A stretch of 12,851 bases of DNA from Spirochaetales bacterium Spiro_01. Lineage in GTDB: Bacteria > Spirochaetota > Spirochaetia > Sphaerochaetales > Sphaerochaetaceae. The DNA is taken from positions 1 to 12,851 of the forward strand of contig LVBC01000072.1 in assembly GCA_001604265.1 (NCBI GenBank), read 5' to 3'. The notes beneath the pieces were generated by a model that did not search any database, was not told where the DNA came from, and saw only the letters and a program-made list of their open reading frames with translations. Shown here piece by piece: positions 1 to 9,536 of this stretch. The translations under genes were made by a program, and so were the position numbers. Every line of letters begins with the position of its first letter. Position 1 is the first letter of the stretch.

Positions 1-23
1 TTTTTCTCTTGAAGAGTTCCGAC

Positions 24-491
24 TCAGAACCTGATGTGGCTGAATGCCTTGTTTGCATCTGCATTCCTGTGCATATCTTCCTTCTTCTTGAAAGCTGCAC
101 CTGTCGAATTGAATGCATCAAGGAGCTCGTTGGCAAGCTTCTCTGCCATGGACTTTCCAGATCTGGTTCTAGCTGCTGCGATGATCCATCTCATTGCGAG
201 AGCTTCTCTTCTGGACTCTCTGATCTCGGTAGGTACCTGATAGGTGGCACCACCAACTCTTCTTGCCTTGACTTCGACCATTGGCTTTACATTGTCGACG
301 GCCTTGTTGAAGACATCGAGTGCTGGCTGCCCGGACTTCTCTCCGATTGTGCTCATTGCCTCATAGAGGATGCTTGCGGAAAGGTTCTTCTTTCCATCGA
401 TCATCATGCGGCAGATGAACTTCTCGACTGCGACGCTGTTGTATACAACATCCTGGCGCTGTGGCCTGACTGGGGTTTTTGCTCTAGACAT
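24..491 (-). CDS. rpsG: 30S ribosomal protein S7
   Basis: S7 binds the 3' major domain of 16S rRNA, starts assembly of the 30S head and lines the E-site mRNA exit. The 155-residue product has the usual family length and reads as S7 throughout: an N-terminal [10 protein letters not shown] stretch, the core segment [20 protein letters not shown] that contacts rRNA, then [13 protein letters not shown] and a C-terminal [15 protein letters not shown] tail. The ATG at 489-491 is supported by a strong GGGAGGAG ribosome site (500-507). It lies 18 nt downstream of rpsL, so the two are almost certainly co-transcribed and probably translationally coupled. The TGA stop is at 24-26, and only 23 nt of downstream sequence is in the window, so whether fusA follows, as in many bacteria, cannot be seen. 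Identification is secure. Confidence 0.97.
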   Translation of the reverse strand: MSRAKTPVRPQRQDVVYNSVAVEKFICRMMIDGKKNLSASILYEAMSTIGEKSGQPALDVFNKAVDNVKPMVEVKARRVGGATYQVPTEIRESRREALAMRWIIAAARTRSGKSMAEKLANELLDAFNSTGAAFKKKEDMHRNADANKAFSHIRF

Positions 492-509
492 AGTTCACTC
501 TCCTCCCTA

Positions 510-884
510 TCAAGCCTTTGGCTTCTTTGCACCGTACTTGGAGCGGCTTCTCTTTCTATCGGCAACACCGAGTGTATCCTTGCTACCACGAACGATGTGA
601 TAACGTACACCAGGAAGGTCCTTTACACGTCCGCCTCTGATGAGAACAACAGAGTGCTCCTGGAGGTTGTGGCCAATACCAGGGATGTAAGCGGTGACCT
701 CGATACCGTTGGAAAGTCTTACACGAGCTACCTTTCTAAGAGCTGAGTTAGGCTTCTTAGGGGTTACGGTCATAACTCTTGTACAGGTACCCCTCTTCTG
801 TGGGCAGCCCTCAAGAGCTGGGGACTTGGTCTTGTTCTTCTGACTAGTTCTACCCTTTCTTATAAGCTGATTAATAGTAGGCAT
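510..884 (-). CDS. rpsL: 30S ribosomal protein S12
   Basis: S12 sits at the 30S decoding centre and controls accuracy of codon reading. The product is 124 residues, the usual size, and is highly conserved. Visible signature stretches are [11 protein letters not shown] at the N-terminus, [11 protein letters not shown] at 41-51 and [13 protein letters not shown] at 84-96. Lys43 and Lys88, whose replacement gives streptomycin resistance in other bacteria, are both wild type, so the protein predicts a streptomycin-sensitive decoding site. Asp89, the residue that RimO methylthiolates in E. coli, is present. A ribosome site (AAGGAG, about 11 nt from the ATG) precedes the start. It follows rpoC after a 139-nt gap with a GC-rich hairpin and precedes rpsG by 18 nt; no convincing separate promoter was seen in the gap. 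Confidence 0.98.
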   Translation of the reverse strand: MPTINQLIRKGRTSQKNKTKSPALEGCPQKRGTCTRVMTVTPKKPNSALRKVARVRLSNGIEVTAYIPGIGHNLQEHSVVLIRGGRVKDLPGVRYHIVRGSKDTLGVADRKRSRSKYGAKKPKA

Positions 885-939
885 CTTTCGATACGCTCCT
901 TAATTTTTTCGGTCTGCATTCTCACATATGCAAACCTGG

Positions 940-957
940 GCGCCGCACAGGCGGCGC
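940..957 (-). other. GC-rich intergenic hairpin between rpoC and rpsL
   Basis: A perfect 7-bp inverted repeat (GCGCCGC / GCGGCGC) with a 4-nt loop lies in the 139-nt gap. Read on the gene strand it is followed by CCCAGGTTTGCATATG, without a U-tract, so it does not look like a complete intrinsic terminator. On the plus strand it is followed only by TTTATC. It is more likely a pause, an RNA-processing or stability element, or a partial terminator that lowers rpsL-rpsG readthrough. Its function is inferred; the fold itself is read directly. Confidence 0.5.
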
Positions 958-1023
958 TTTATCAAAAACTGCAGTCAGCATGAGACAACTGGCCACGGGG
1001 ACAAATAAGAGCCAACAGGCAGC

Positions 1024-4000
1024 TTATTCGTTGCTATCCTCCTCATCGAAGCCAGCAGCTTCGAATTCGGCACTGTCTCCTACAGTCTTCATATCTGCAA
1101 GTTCTGCTGCGTCGAAGTCATTGTCGTCGATCTCCTCGGCCTTCATCTCGGCCTTGGCCTCTTCGACTCTGTTCTTCAGCTCCTCCAGCAGCTTCTCGTC
1201 CTCGAGAGTGACATTCCTGTACTTCTTCATACCAGTACCAGCTGGGATGAGGTGTCCAATGATGACGTTCTCCTTCAGACCTCTCAGCTCATCTTTACTA
1301 CCAGCAATTGCGGCGTCTGTCAAGGCCTTGGTCGTCTCCTGGAAGGAAGCGGCCGAGATGAAGGAGCCCATTGCGATGGAAGCACGTGTGATCGAAAGGA
1401 GGAGAGGCTTTGCAACAGCCGGCTTGAGGCCACCTGCCTTTACTCTCTCGTTCTCGACCATGAACGCATGCTTGTCGACCTGCTGGTTGTGGATGAACTC
1501 AGTATCACCTACATCGACGATCTGTACCTTTCTCAGCATCTGGCGGATGATGATACCGAGGTGCTTGTCGTTGATATCTACACCCTGTGTTCTGTAGACC
1601 TGCTGTACCTCATCCACAAGGAAGGCCTGGAGAGCATTCTCGCCAAGGATGTTGAGAATGTCGTGTGGGCTCTTTGCTCCATCGCAGAGTGGCTCGCCTG
1701 CTTCTACAGTATCACCAGTTCTTACCAGGAGGTTTGCAGTTACAGGTACCTGGTGCTTGAACTCCTTGCCGAAGGCATCGGTCACTGATACAGAGACCTT
1801 GCCCTTGTGGAGCTCGCCGACCTCGACTGTACCGGAAACCTGAGCAAGGACTGCTGGGTTCTTTGGTCTTCTTGCCTCGAAGAGTTCTCCGACTCTTGGA
1901 AGACCACCTGTGATATCGTTGGTCTTCTGCGAAGCCTTGGAGAGCTTTGCAAGGATTGTACCTGCACCGATCCTGTCACCTTCAGATACCTGGATGTAGG
2001 CACCGCCTGGCATGGCGTAGGTCTCTACATCGTTGCCCTCGTCGTCTCTGATGACGATACGTGGCTGGAGGTTCTCGAGTCTGTGCTCGGTGATTCTTCT
2101 CTCGACATTGCCGGTCTCCTCGTTGACCTCATTGATAAGGGTAACGTCCTCCTTCATGTCGGCGAAGAGTACTGTACCGCTCTGCTCTGCAAGGATAGGT
2201 TCGCTGAATGGATCGAACTCGACGATCGGCTGACCAGCCTCTACGATCTGGTTCTCTTCGACACAGAGCTCGGAGCCTGGACCTACCTTGTGGATAGCTG
2301 GCTGAGCAAGGATGAATGCTCTTCCTTCCATGATGCGGAAGACACCGTTGAGATCTGACTTCTCGACTGCACCATCCTTCTCATAGAGATCTGAGCCCTT
2401 TGCTACAAGTCCGCCATCCTCTACATAGAGCTTGTCGTACATGCCTGTGATCTCCTTGAGTACGGAGGAGAGCTGGATCGAACCCTTTCTTGGGAAGATC
2501 CTTCTGCCATCGGCCTCGCGGACAATCATATTGCCAGTGATGGAACCTACGATGACGATGTGGTCGAAGCTGAGCTTGTTCGCCTCTGCGGCCGCAGATG
2601 CAGTACCACCCTGATGGAAGGTTCTCATCGTAAGCTGTGTACCAGGCTGACCAATGGACTGGGCAGCGATGATACCGACAGCCTCACCGATATCGACTGG
2701 CCTGTTGTTTGCAAGGTTTCTACCATAGCACTTTGCACAGACACCGTGTTCGGCCTCACAGGTGAGAACAGTTCTGAGGAAGACCCTTTCGATTCCGGCA
2801 TCCTCTATTGCCTTTGCTGTTGTCTCATCGATGAGCTCGTTTGCCTTTGCAAGTACGAGGTGGGAACCATCTTCATTGAGCTTGAATGGGTGGATGACGT
2901 CGTCGACTGGGCAGCGGCCGATGATTCTATCGGCAAGGTGCTCGACGATTTCGTCTCCGTCCTTGATTGCACTTCTCCAGATACCGTTGATCGTGTGGCA
3001 GTCATCGATGTTGACGACAACATCCTGGCTGACATCGACGAGTCTTCTGGTGAGGTAACCAGCCTCTGCTGTCTTGAGTGCAGTATCGGAAAGACCCTTT
3101 CTTGCACCGTTGGTGGAGATGAAGAACTCGATGATGGAAAGTCCTTCCTTGAAGTTGGACTTGATCGGGAGCTCGATGATCTCACCAGTGGACTTTGCCA
3201 TGTTGCCTCTCATTGCACCGAGCTGTCTGATCTGGGTCCTGGAACCTCTTGCACCGGATGCTGCCATCAGGTACAGAGGGTTGAAGCCGTGCTGGCTGCT
3301 CTCCAGCTCCTTCATCAGAGCGTCGGTGAGTACCTCGTTGGTATCTCTCCAGAGGGATACGATCCTGTTGTATCTCTCTTCTGGAGTGATCTGACCGGAG
3401 CGGTACTGCGAAAGGATGGTTGCCTGCTGGTCATTGGCCTTCTCTACGAGATCCTTCTTTGCATCAGGAATGATCATATCGGAAAGACCGATGGTGGCAC
3501 CGAAGAGTGTTGCATACTTGTAGCCAATATCCTTGATCGAGTCGAGGAGCTTGATAGCAACGGAAGCCTTTGCATCGCGGATAGTCTCGCCAATGACCTT
3601 CTTGAGCTGCTTGTCACCGAGAACATAGTTCTGGAATGGAACTCCCTCTGGAAGTGCTGCATTGAAGAGAATTCTGCCCGGAGTGGTCTTGAACCAGCTC
3701 TTGCCGTCTGCGATCTCCTTGCTTCCATCGGCCTGCACGATGACAAGGCCCTCTTTGAAGCGGAAGTTGATCAGAGCGTTGTAGCTTACGGCCTCCTGGT
3801 CGATGGCCGCCTCGATCTCTGCAAGGCTGTTATAGTAGTGTCCGGTACCCTTTACCTTGAAGCCGGTCTCTGGATCCTCATCCATCTGCTTCGTCATGTA
3901 GTAGATACCAAGGACCATATCCTGTGATGGGTATACGATCGGTTTGCCGTTTGCAGGGTCAAGCAGGTTTGTTGCAGAGAGCATAAGTGTCCAGCACTCG

Positions 4001-5406
4001 AGCTGGGCTGCCTGAGTGAGTGGTACATGGATTGCCATCTGGTCACCATCGAAGTCAGCGTTGAATGCATGACATACGAGTGGGTGGAGCTTGAGTGCCT
4101 TTCCATCGACGAGTACCGGCTCGAAGGCCTGGATACCGAGACGATGGAGTGTTGGCGCACGGTTCAGCATTACTGGATGCTCCTTGACGACAGCATCGAG
4201 CTCTGCCCATACCTCTGGAGTCTCCTGATCGACGAGGGTCTTTGCCCTCTTGATGTTGGTAGCAACATCCTTCTGGACAAGTCTTCTCATTATGAATGGC
4301 TTGTAGAGCTCGAGGGCCATCTTGGATGGAACACCGCACTGATGGATCCTGAGTTCTGGGCCGACGACGATTACGGAACGACCGGAGTAGTCGACACGCT
4401 TTCCGAGCAGGTTCTGTCTGAAACGGCCCTGCTTGCCCTTCAGCATATCGGAAAGGGACTTGAGTGGGCGGTTGGATGCGCCCTTTACAACTCTCTTTCT
4501 CTTCGAGTTGTCGAAGAGTGCATCGACAGCCTCCTGGAGCATTCTCTTCTCGTTGCGGATGATGATATCGGGAGCATGGAGAGAGATGAGTCTCTGGAGT
4601 CTGTTGTTCCTGTTGATGACCCTTCTGTAGAGGTCATTGAGGTCACTGGTAGCGAAGCGGCCGCCATCCAGCTGGACCATAGGTCTGAGATCTGGTGGGA
4701 TTACTGGAATTACAGTAAGCACCATCCACTCGGGTCTGTTGCCAGAATCGCGGAAGTCCTCTACGACCTTGATCCTCTTGAGAAGTCTGGAGTCCTTGGC
4801 ACCGCCCTTCTCTCTCATCTCCTCTCTGAGCTGTACAGAGAGCTCGTCGAGGTCGAGTCTGGAAAGCAGCAGACGGATAGCCTCTGCGCCCATTCCTGCC
4901 TCGAACATATCCTCGCCATACTGGTCGACAGCCTCGATATACTGCTCCTCTGTGAGAACCTGATTCAGGCGCAGTGCATCGACATCCTTTGGATCGGTGA
5001 CGATGTACTTCTCATAGTAGAGGACACTCTGGAGGTCTGTTCTGGAGATACCCAGAAGGAGAGCCATTCTGGATGGAACGGATCTGTAGTACCAGATGTG
5101 GGATACTGGAGATGCGAGGGTGATGTGGCCCATCCTCTCTCTTCTGACCTTTGTATTCGTTACTTCGACGCCACAGCGGTCGCAGACCATGCCCTTGTAA
5201 CGGATGGACTTGAACTTTCCACAGTAGCACTCCCACTCCTTCGTGGTACCGAAGATCCTTTCGCAGAAGAGACCATCCTTTTCTGGTCTGAGAGTTCTGT
5301 AGTTGATGGTCTCTGGCTTCTTGACCTCGCCATAGGACCATGCCTTGATCTGCTCAGGGGAAGCGAGTCTTATCTGAATATTGTCAAAATCCTTAATCTC
5401 ATTCAT
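1024..5406 (-). CDS. rpoC: DNA-directed RNA polymerase subunit beta'
   Basis: This is the catalytic beta' subunit of RNA polymerase, 1460 residues. Features in order: the N-terminal zinc ribbon with Cys60, Cys62, Cys75 and Cys78; the clamp; the active-site loop NADFDGDQM with the Mg-binding aspartates Asp451, Asp453 and Asp455; the bridge helix around 760-795 ([20 protein letters not shown]); the second zinc site with Cys803, Cys883, Cys890 and Cys893; and the trigger loop [11 protein letters not shown] with Met927, Arg928 and His931. A long region of about 220 residues separates the two trigger-loop halves and resembles the SI3 sandwich-barrel insertion of Gram-negative enzymes. The last ~60 residues are strongly acidic. 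The ATG lies 13 nt after the rpoB stop, with AGGAGG overlapping that stop, so the subunits are translated in step. It is somewhat longer than the E. coli protein (1407). Confidence 0.99.
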   Translation of the reverse strand: MNEIKDFDNIQIRLASPEQIKAWSYGEVKKPETINYRTLRPEKDGLFCERIFGTTKEWECYCGKFKSIRYKGMVCDRCGVEVTNTKVRRERMGHITLASPVSHIWYYRSVPSRMALLLGISRTDLQSVLYYEKYIVTDPKDVDALRLNQVLTEEQYIEAVDQYGEDMFEAGMGAEAIRLLLSRLDLDELSVQLREEMREKGGAKDSRLLKRIKVVEDFRDSGNRPEWMVLTVIPVIPPDLRPMVQLDGGRFATSDLNDLYRRVINRNNRLQRLISLHAPDIIIRNEKRMLQEAVDALFDNSKRKRVVKGASNRPLKSLSDMLKGKQGRFRQNLLGKRVDYSGRSVIVVGPELRIHQCGVPSKMALELYKPFIMRRLVQKDVATNIKRAKTLVDQETPEVWAELDAVVKEHPVMLNRAPTLHRLGIQAFEPVLVDGKALKLHPLVCHAFNADFDGDQMAIHVPLTQAAQLECWTLMLSATNLLDPANGKPIVYPSQDMVLGIYYMTKQMDEDPETGFKVKGTGHYYNSLAEIEAAIDQEAVSYNALINFRFKEGLVIVQADGSKEIADGKSWFKTTPGRILFNAALPEGVPFQNYVLGDKQLKKVIGETIRDAKASVAIKLLDSIKDIGYKYATLFGATIGLSDMIIPDAKKDLVEKANDQQATILSQYRSGQITPEERYNRIVSLWRDTNEVLTDALMKELESSQHGFNPLYLMAASGARGSRTQIRQLGAMRGNMAKSTGEIIELPIKSNFKEGLSIIEFFISTNGARKGLSDTALKTAEAGYLTRRLVDVSQDVVVNIDDCHTINGIWRSAIKDGDEIVEHLADRIIGRCPVDDVIHPFKLNEDGSHLVLAKANELIDETTAKAIEDAGIERVFLRTVLTCEAEHGVCAKCYGRNLANNRPVDIGEAVGIIAAQSIGQPGTQLTMRTFHQGGTASAAAEANKLSFDHIVIVGSITGNMIVREADGRRIFPRKGSIQLSSVLKEITGMYDKLYVEDGGLVAKGSDLYEKDGAVEKSDLNGVFRIMEGRAFILAQPAIHKVGPGSELCVEENQIVEAGQPIVEFDPFSEPILAEQSGTVLFADMKEDVTLINEVNEETGNVERRITEHRLENLQPRIVIRDDEGNDVETYAMPGGAYIQVSEGDRIGAGTILAKLSKASQKTNDITGGLPRVGELFEARRPKNPAVLAQVSGTVEVGELHKGKVSVSVTDAFGKEFKHQVPVTANLLVRTGDTVEAGEPLCDGAKSPHDILNILGENALQAFLVDEVQQVYRTQGVDINDKHLGIIIRQMLRKVQIVDVGDTEFIHNQQVDKHAFMVENERVKAGGLKPAVAKPLLLSITRASIAMGSFISAASFQETTKALTDAAIAGSKDELRGLKENVIIGHLIPAGTGMKKYRNVTLEDEKLLEELKNRVEEAKAEMKAEEIDDNDFDAAELADMKTVGDSAEFEAAGFDEEDSNE

Positions 5407-5414
5407 ACCCTATT

Positions 5415-5422
5415 CCTCCTTA
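5415..5422 (-). promoter_or_regulatory. rpoB stop overlapping the rpoC ribosome site
   Basis: The rpoB stop codon TAA is the first part of TAAGGAGG, whose AGGAGG (5415-5420) is the rpoC Shine-Dalgarno, 8 nt from the ATG. A ribosome ending rpoB is already on the rpoC initiation site, which favours near-equal synthesis of the two subunits. The same arrangement occurs at rplA-rplJ. Confidence 0.85.
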
Positions 5423-8400
5423 GATGGATCCCTTCTCTTTCTTGTTGATGATCTGCTGGTCACGTTCTGTGAGAGCGACCTGCTTTCCATCACTGTCATA
5501 TACGCTCATATCGAGTGCAAGGCCTCTGATCTCCTGTACGAGTACGTTGAAGGCCTCTGGCATGCCTGCTGGCTGTGCCGGATCGCCCTTTACGATGGAC
5601 TCGTAGATCTTGACTCTGCCGTTCATATCATCGGACTTGATGGTAAGAAGCTCCTGGAGGTTGTTTGCAGCGCCGTATGCTTCGAGTGCCCATACCTCCA
5701 TCTCACCAAGTCTCTGTCCGCCGAACTGTGCCTTGCCGCCGAGTGGCTGCTGGGTAACGAGCGAGTATGGACCGGTGCTTCTTGCATGCATCTTGTCATC
5801 GACGAGGTGGTGCAACTTCAGGTAGTAGATGTAGCCGCAGAATACTGGGTTTACAAATGGGATACCTGTTCTGCCATCCCTCAGGATGGTCTTGCTGGAT
5901 ACTGGAAGGCCTGCTTCCTTCATCTTCTCCTCGATCTGCTCCATTGAAGCGGACTGGAAGACAGGAGATGAGTACCACTCGTCGAGCTTGACTGCAGCCC
6001 AGCCGAGCTGGGTCTCCATCAGCTGACCGATGTTCATTCGAGAAGGAACACCGAGTGGGTTGAGACAGACATCGAGTGGAGTACCATCCTCCATGTATGG
6101 CATATCCTCCTCTGGAAGGATCCTGGATACGACACCCTTGTTTCCGTGGCGGCCTGCCATCTTATCGCCCTGAGTGAGCTTTCTCTTGGTTGCGATCAGG
6201 ACTGTTATCTTCTCCTCTACGCCAGCAGGAAGCTCGCTGTTGTCGCTCTTCTTCATCCTCTGGATGTCGATGACTGTACCCTCTGTTCCATGTGGGACCT
6301 TGAGGGATGAGTCCCTGACCTCCTTGGCCTTCTCACCGAAGATGGAATTGAGGAGCTTGAACTCAGGAGTCGAATCGCTGACCGACTTCGGTGTCACCTT
6401 GCCTACGAGGATAGAGCCTGGGCGCACATATGTACCGATGGTAACGATACCTTCTGCATCGAGGGCTGCGACCATCCTCTCGGAGGTGTTCGGAATATCT
6501 CTTGTGAGCTTCTCTGGTCCGAGCTTGGTCTCACGGATATCGATCGAAAGCTCGCTGATATGGATCGAGGTGTAGATATCCTCTCTGACGACTCTCTCGC
6601 TGATAAGGACAGCATCCTCGTAGTTGTAGCCGTTCCATGGAACGAAGCCAACAAGGATGTTCCTTCCAAGAGCAAGCTCGCCATTCTGGGTTGCAGGTCC
6701 ATCTGCAAGTACGGTTCCCTTCTCTACGACCTGACCGACATCGACGATGGTCTTCTGGTTGAGACAGGTATCCTGGTTTGCTCTCTGGAACTTCTGTACC
6801 TCATAGGTATCGATCTCGCCCTCGATCTCGCACTCCTCTGGATTTACCTTGACGCGGACTTCGGATGCGGATGCGTAGATTACTACACCACCCCTCTTTG
6901 CCTTCACCAGGACACCGGAGTCGTATGCGGTCTTTCTCTCCATTCCAGTACCTACTCTTGGGGCCTCTGGGAAGAGAAGAGGAACTGCCTGACGCTGCAT
7001 GTTGGAGCCCATCAGTGCACGGTTTGCATCATCGTGCTCGAGGAATGGGATCAGGGATGCGGCAACAGAGATTACCTGCTTCGGAGATACATCCATGTAC
7101 TTGATGTCTTCCGGCCTTCTAGTTGAGTAGTCGCCCTGATGCCTTACAGGAACCTCCTGATCGAGGAAGTGGCCATCCTTGTCAAGCTTTGCAGACGCCT
7201 GGCCAATGAAGTACTTCTCCTCATCGGTGGCATCAAGATACTTTACGATGTTGGTGGCAACACCATCGACGACCTTTCTGTATGGAGTCTCGAGGAAGCC
7301 ATACTCGTTGATGCGGGTATAGTTTGCAAGGGAGACGATAAGACCGATGTTCGGACCTTCAGGAGTCTCGATAGGACACATTCTGCCGTAGTGGGTGTAG
7401 TGTACATCTCTGACCTCGAAGCCTGCGCGATCCCTTGAAAGACCACCTGGGCCGAGAGCATTGAGTCTTCTCTTGTGGGTGAGCTCGGCAAGTGGGTTCA
7501 CCTGGTCCATGAACTGTGAAAGCTGCGAGGAACCGAAGAACTCCCTGATTGCAGCGACTACCGGCTTGATGGAGATGACATCCTGAGGGCGTACAGTTGC
7601 AGCGACCTCGAGGTTCATTCTCTCGCGTGCGATCCTCTCCATTCTGGAGAAGGCGCTGGAAAGCTGGGTCTGGAGCAGCTCGCCTACAGAACGGACACGT
7701 CTGTTTCCAAGGTGGTCGATATCATCGATGTTGGCCTCTCTGATATATACCTTGATAAGGTAGCCCATTGTATTGACGATATCCTGCGGAGTGAGGACAG
7801 TGCAGTCCGTGTTCATGTTCTCCTCTTCAGGATTGCCGAACTTCTTGTTGAACTTGTAGCGGCCTACAGCACCGAGGTTGTACCTTCTGTCGGTGAAGAA
7901 CATCTCTGGAAGGTCCCTTTCGGCCCTCTCCATACTGATCATCTCACCTGGCATGAGGACATCGTAGATGACACCAAGGTAATCCTCCTTGGTAGGCTCG
8001 TCCTCGCCCTCTCTGGTGTACTTTGTGGACTCGAATTCGAGACAGTTGAGGATCATGTCAGAGTGCAGGGTTCCCTCTCCGTCCATGTCTACAAGCTCTA
8101 CAGACTTGATGCCTGCGGCAATGAGTCTGTCGATCGTATGTGCAAGGAGCTGGTCTCCGGCGCGGACGATCTTGACCTTCTCGCCATCCTCTTCGCCGTA
8201 GATGTCCTTGTATGCAAAGCGGTTCTCGACCTCTTCTCTGTTCTCCTCGCCGAACTCGACGCTCTCGCTCTTGTAGAAGGCTGAGACGATCTTCTCTCTG
8301 GAATCGACACCGATTGCGCGGAGGAAGAGAGTTCCGAGAATGCGCTTCTTTCTATCTATCTTGGCACAGATGATGTCTCTCTTCTCATCGATCTCGAACT

Positions 8401-8929
8401 CCAGCCAGGAGCCGCGGTAAGGGATGATCCTGGATGAGTAGACACCCTTTTCTCTCTGGAAGATTACACCAGGAGATCTGTGGATCTGTGAAACGACGAC
8501 ACGTTCGGCACCGTTGACGATGAAGGTGCCTCTTTCGGTCATGAGAGGGATATCGCCAAAGAAGATCTCCTTCTCCCTGAGCTCGCCGTTCTTGAGCTCA
8601 AGAACTATTTTTGCCTTTACTGGTACACTGTAGGTGGCGCTCTTCTTCTTGCACTCGGTCTCTGTGTACTTCATGTTATCGAAATCAAGAGTATAGCCAT
8701 CGTAGTTGAGAGTCATCTCTTCATTCTGACTCTTGATAGGGAATGTATTTCTGAAAACTGCTTCAAGACCATATTTTGGATCGACCTTTTCGCCTTTCTT
8801 AATTCTCTCTATCTGCAGGAAGCGCTCGTAGCTATCGGTCTGCACGCCAATGAGGTTTGGCATCTCACAGACTTCCTGGAAATCAGAACCAATGTATTTA
8901 CGTTCAATGATTTTGCCTTTGGCAACCAT
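5420..8929 (-). CDS. rpoB: DNA-directed RNA polymerase subunit beta
   Basis: This is the beta subunit of RNA polymerase, 1169 residues from the chosen start, which begins [16 protein letters not shown]. An in-frame ATG 51 nt further upstream (8980) exists, but the 8929 start is preceded by GGAGGG at 8937-8942 with 7-nt spacing, and the extra 17 residues do not resemble the family. Recognisable parts are the lobe and protrusion segments, the rifampicin pocket [13 protein letters not shown]...[13 protein letters not shown] (about 464-496), the fork loop [18 protein letters not shown], the active-site segment [12 protein letters not shown] with Lys923 and Lys931, and the C-terminal switch/clamp region [21 protein letters not shown]. 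The spacing between DSSLKVP and GDKMAG is short, so the large insertion found there in E. coli is missing. Residue 490 is Asn where E. coli has Ser531, predicting rifampicin insensitivity. Confidence 0.99.
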   Translation of the reverse strand: MVAKGKIIERKYIGSDFQEVCEMPNLIGVQTDSYERFLQIERIKKGEKVDPKYGLEAVFRNTFPIKSQNEEMTLNYDGYTLDFDNMKYTETECKKKSATYSVPVKAKIVLELKNGELREKEIFFGDIPLMTERGTFIVNGAERVVVSQIHRSPGVIFQREKGVYSSRIIPYRGSWLEFEIDEKRDIICAKIDRKKRILGTLFLRAIGVDSREKIVSAFYKSESVEFGEENREEVENRFAYKDIYGEEDGEKVKIVRAGDQLLAHTIDRLIAAGIKSVELVDMDGEGTLHSDMILNCLEFESTKYTREGEDEPTKEDYLGVIYDVLMPGEMISMERAERDLPEMFFTDRRYNLGAVGRYKFNKKFGNPEEENMNTDCTVLTPQDIVNTMGYLIKVYIREANIDDIDHLGNRRVRSVGELLQTQLSSAFSRMERIARERMNLEVAATVRPQDVISIKPVVAAIREFFGSSQLSQFMDQVNPLAELTHKRRLNALGPGGLSRDRAGFEVRDVHYTHYGRMCPIETPEGPNIGLIVSLANYTRINEYGFLETPYRKVVDGVATNIVKYLDATDEEKYFIGQASAKLDKDGHFLDQEVPVRHQGDYSTRRPEDIKYMDVSPKQVISVAASLIPFLEHDDANRALMGSNMQRQAVPLLFPEAPRVGTGMERKTAYDSGVLVKAKRGGVVIYASASEVRVKVNPEECEIEGEIDTYEVQKFQRANQDTCLNQKTIVDVGQVVEKGTVLADGPATQNGELALGRNILVGFVPWNGYNYEDAVLISERVVREDIYTSIHISELSIDIRETKLGPEKLTRDIPNTSERMVAALDAEGIVTIGTYVRPGSILVGKVTPKSVSDSTPEFKLLNSIFGEKAKEVRDSSLKVPHGTEGTVIDIQRMKKSDNSELPAGVEEKITVLIATKRKLTQGDKMAGRHGNKGVVSRILPEEDMPYMEDGTPLDVCLNPLGVPSRMNIGQLMETQLGWAAVKLDEWYSSPVFQSASMEQIEEKMKEAGLPVSSKTILRDGRTGIPFVNPVFCGYIYYLKLHHLVDDKMHARSTGPYSLVTQQPLGGKAQFGGQRLGEMEVWALEAYGAANNLQELLTIKSDDMNGRVKIYESIVKGDPAQPAGMPEAFNVLVQEIRGLALDMSVYDSDGKQVALTERDQQIINKKEKGSI

Positions 8930-8936
8930 CAATGTA

Positions 8937-8942
8937 CCCTCC
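8937..8942 (-). promoter_or_regulatory. rpoB ribosome-binding site
   Basis: GGAGGG lies 7 nt upstream of the ATG at 8927-8929. The in-frame ATG at 8978-8980 has no comparable site, because the sequence before it is the CGTGCAGCG arm of a small hairpin (8975-8988). This decides the start in favour of a protein beginning MVAKGK. Confidence 0.85.
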
Positions 8943-9010
8943 GATAATTGGACAGAAAACTGCCCGATTTCTCTGTGCATCGCTGCACGTGTTGATTACT
9001 GTCATATTTA

Positions 9011-9078
9011 GACAGTATATGCCACCAGAGAGGTCAAGCCCCTCCAGTGGCATCTGTCCGGGACCGAATTGGGTCCCG
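9011..9078 (-). other. Tandem hairpins in the rplL-rpoB gap
   Basis: In transcription order the first hairpin (9059-9078) has a perfect 7-bp stem CGGGACC/GGTCCCG and a 6-nt loop. It abuts a long bulged hairpin (9011-9058): GACAG pairs CTGTC at the base, then ATGCCAC pairs GTGGCAT, a TG/TG internal loop, then GAGGGG pairs CCTCTC around the loop CTTGA. Neither is followed by a U-tract. In E. coli the rplL-rpoB gap holds a partial attenuator and an RNase III cleavage hairpin that set the polymerase-to-ribosomal-protein ratio; the long double-stranded stem fits the processing role. The role is inferred from position and shape. Confidence 0.6.
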
Positions 9079-9093
9079 AAAAGTTAACGAGTC

Positions 9094-9465
9094 TTACTTG
9101 ACTTCGATGACACAACCAGCTGCTTCGAGCTTTTCCTTCATCTGAGCAGCCTCTTCCTTGGAAACGCCTTCCTTCAGCATGCCGCCCTTCTCGCAGAGAT
9201 CCTTGGCTTCCTTGAGGCCAAGGCCGGTGATAGCGCGGACTTCCTTGATACATGCAATCTTCTTTGCAGCATCGACGGAAACGAGGGAAACGTTGAACTC
9301 GGTCTGCTCTTCGACCTCTTCTGCGGCAGCAGCAGCGCCTGGAGCAGCAACTGCAGCAGCTGCAGCAACAACACCGAACTTCTCTTCCATCATCTTGATG
9401 AGGTCAGCGACCTCCATTACGGACATCTGAGCAATAGACTCGAGGATCTCTTCTTTTGTAGCCAT
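9094..9465 (-). CDS. rplL: 50S ribosomal protein L7/L12
   Basis: L7/L12 forms the mobile stalk dimers that recruit and activate translational GTPases. The 123-residue product shows all three parts: an N-terminal dimerisation and L10-binding helix pair (about 1-31, [20 protein letters not shown]), an alanine-rich flexible hinge (about 33-52), and the globular C-terminal factor-binding domain with the conserved [12 protein letters not shown] and GVSKEEA stretches. Three cysteines (72, 91, 118) are in the C-terminal domain, where E. coli has none. The start ATG has AAGGAG about 9 nt upstream. It follows rplJ after 71 nt that fold into a hairpin and precedes rpoB by 164 nt. Since the stalk needs several L7/L12 per L10, stronger translation than rplJ is expected. 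Confidence 0.98.
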   Translation of the reverse strand: MATKEEILESIAQMSVMEVADLIKMMEEKFGVVAAAAAVAAPGAAAAAEEVEEQTEFNVSLVSVDAAKKIACIKEVRAITGLGLKEAKDLCEKGGMLKEGVSKEEAAQMKEKLEAAGCVIEVK

Positions 9466-9492
9466 ATTATCTTCTCCTTAAGATATTTTGTG

Positions 9493-9532
9493 ACAGTCTA
9501 GCAGGTTACTATTTAACGAAGACTAGGACTGT
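9493..9532 (-). other. Hairpin between rplJ and rplL
   Basis: Read on the gene strand, ACAGT pairs with ACTGT and CTAG with CTAG, giving a 9-bp stem with one bulged C; inside it GTTA can pair with TAAC. The hairpin begins about 4 nt after the rplJ stop and ends well before the rplL ribosome site, which stays single-stranded in an AT-rich stretch. No U-tract follows. It could insulate rplL translation from rplJ or protect the rplL message. Function is inferred. Confidence 0.5.
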
Positions 9533-9536
9533 ATTT

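Noticed and set aside
1..23. CTCTTCAAGAG followed by AAAAA after rpsG as a terminator
   Set aside because: The stem is about 4 bp with a tiny loop, the tail on the gene strand is A rather than T, and the window ends there.
9..746. Plus-strand open frame spanning rpsG and rpsL
   Set aside because: It is antisense to two certain ribosomal protein genes and its translation resembles no family; it is a by-product of their codon use.
940..957. Hairpin after rpoC as an intrinsic terminator
   Set aside because: No T-run follows the stem on the gene strand; the nearby T-run lies before it. It is kept only as a hairpin of unknown role.
4027..5448. Long plus-strand open frame (about 470 codons) opposite the start of rpoC, and another at 2560-3927
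   Set aside because: They mirror rpoC, whose codon use avoids triplets that read as stops on the other strand. The translations are rich in Leu, Cys and Ser without any recognisable domain, and no ribosome site or promoter precedes them.
8930..8980. Longer rpoB starting at the in-frame ATG at 8980
   Set aside because: The added 17 residues are not family-like, no good ribosome site precedes it, and the ATG at 8929 has GGAGGG at ideal spacing.
9094..9465. Three cysteines in L7/L12 as a redox feature
   Set aside because: They are real (72, 91, 118) and unusual compared with E. coli, but nothing in their spacing or surroundings suggests a metal site or regulatory disulphide.
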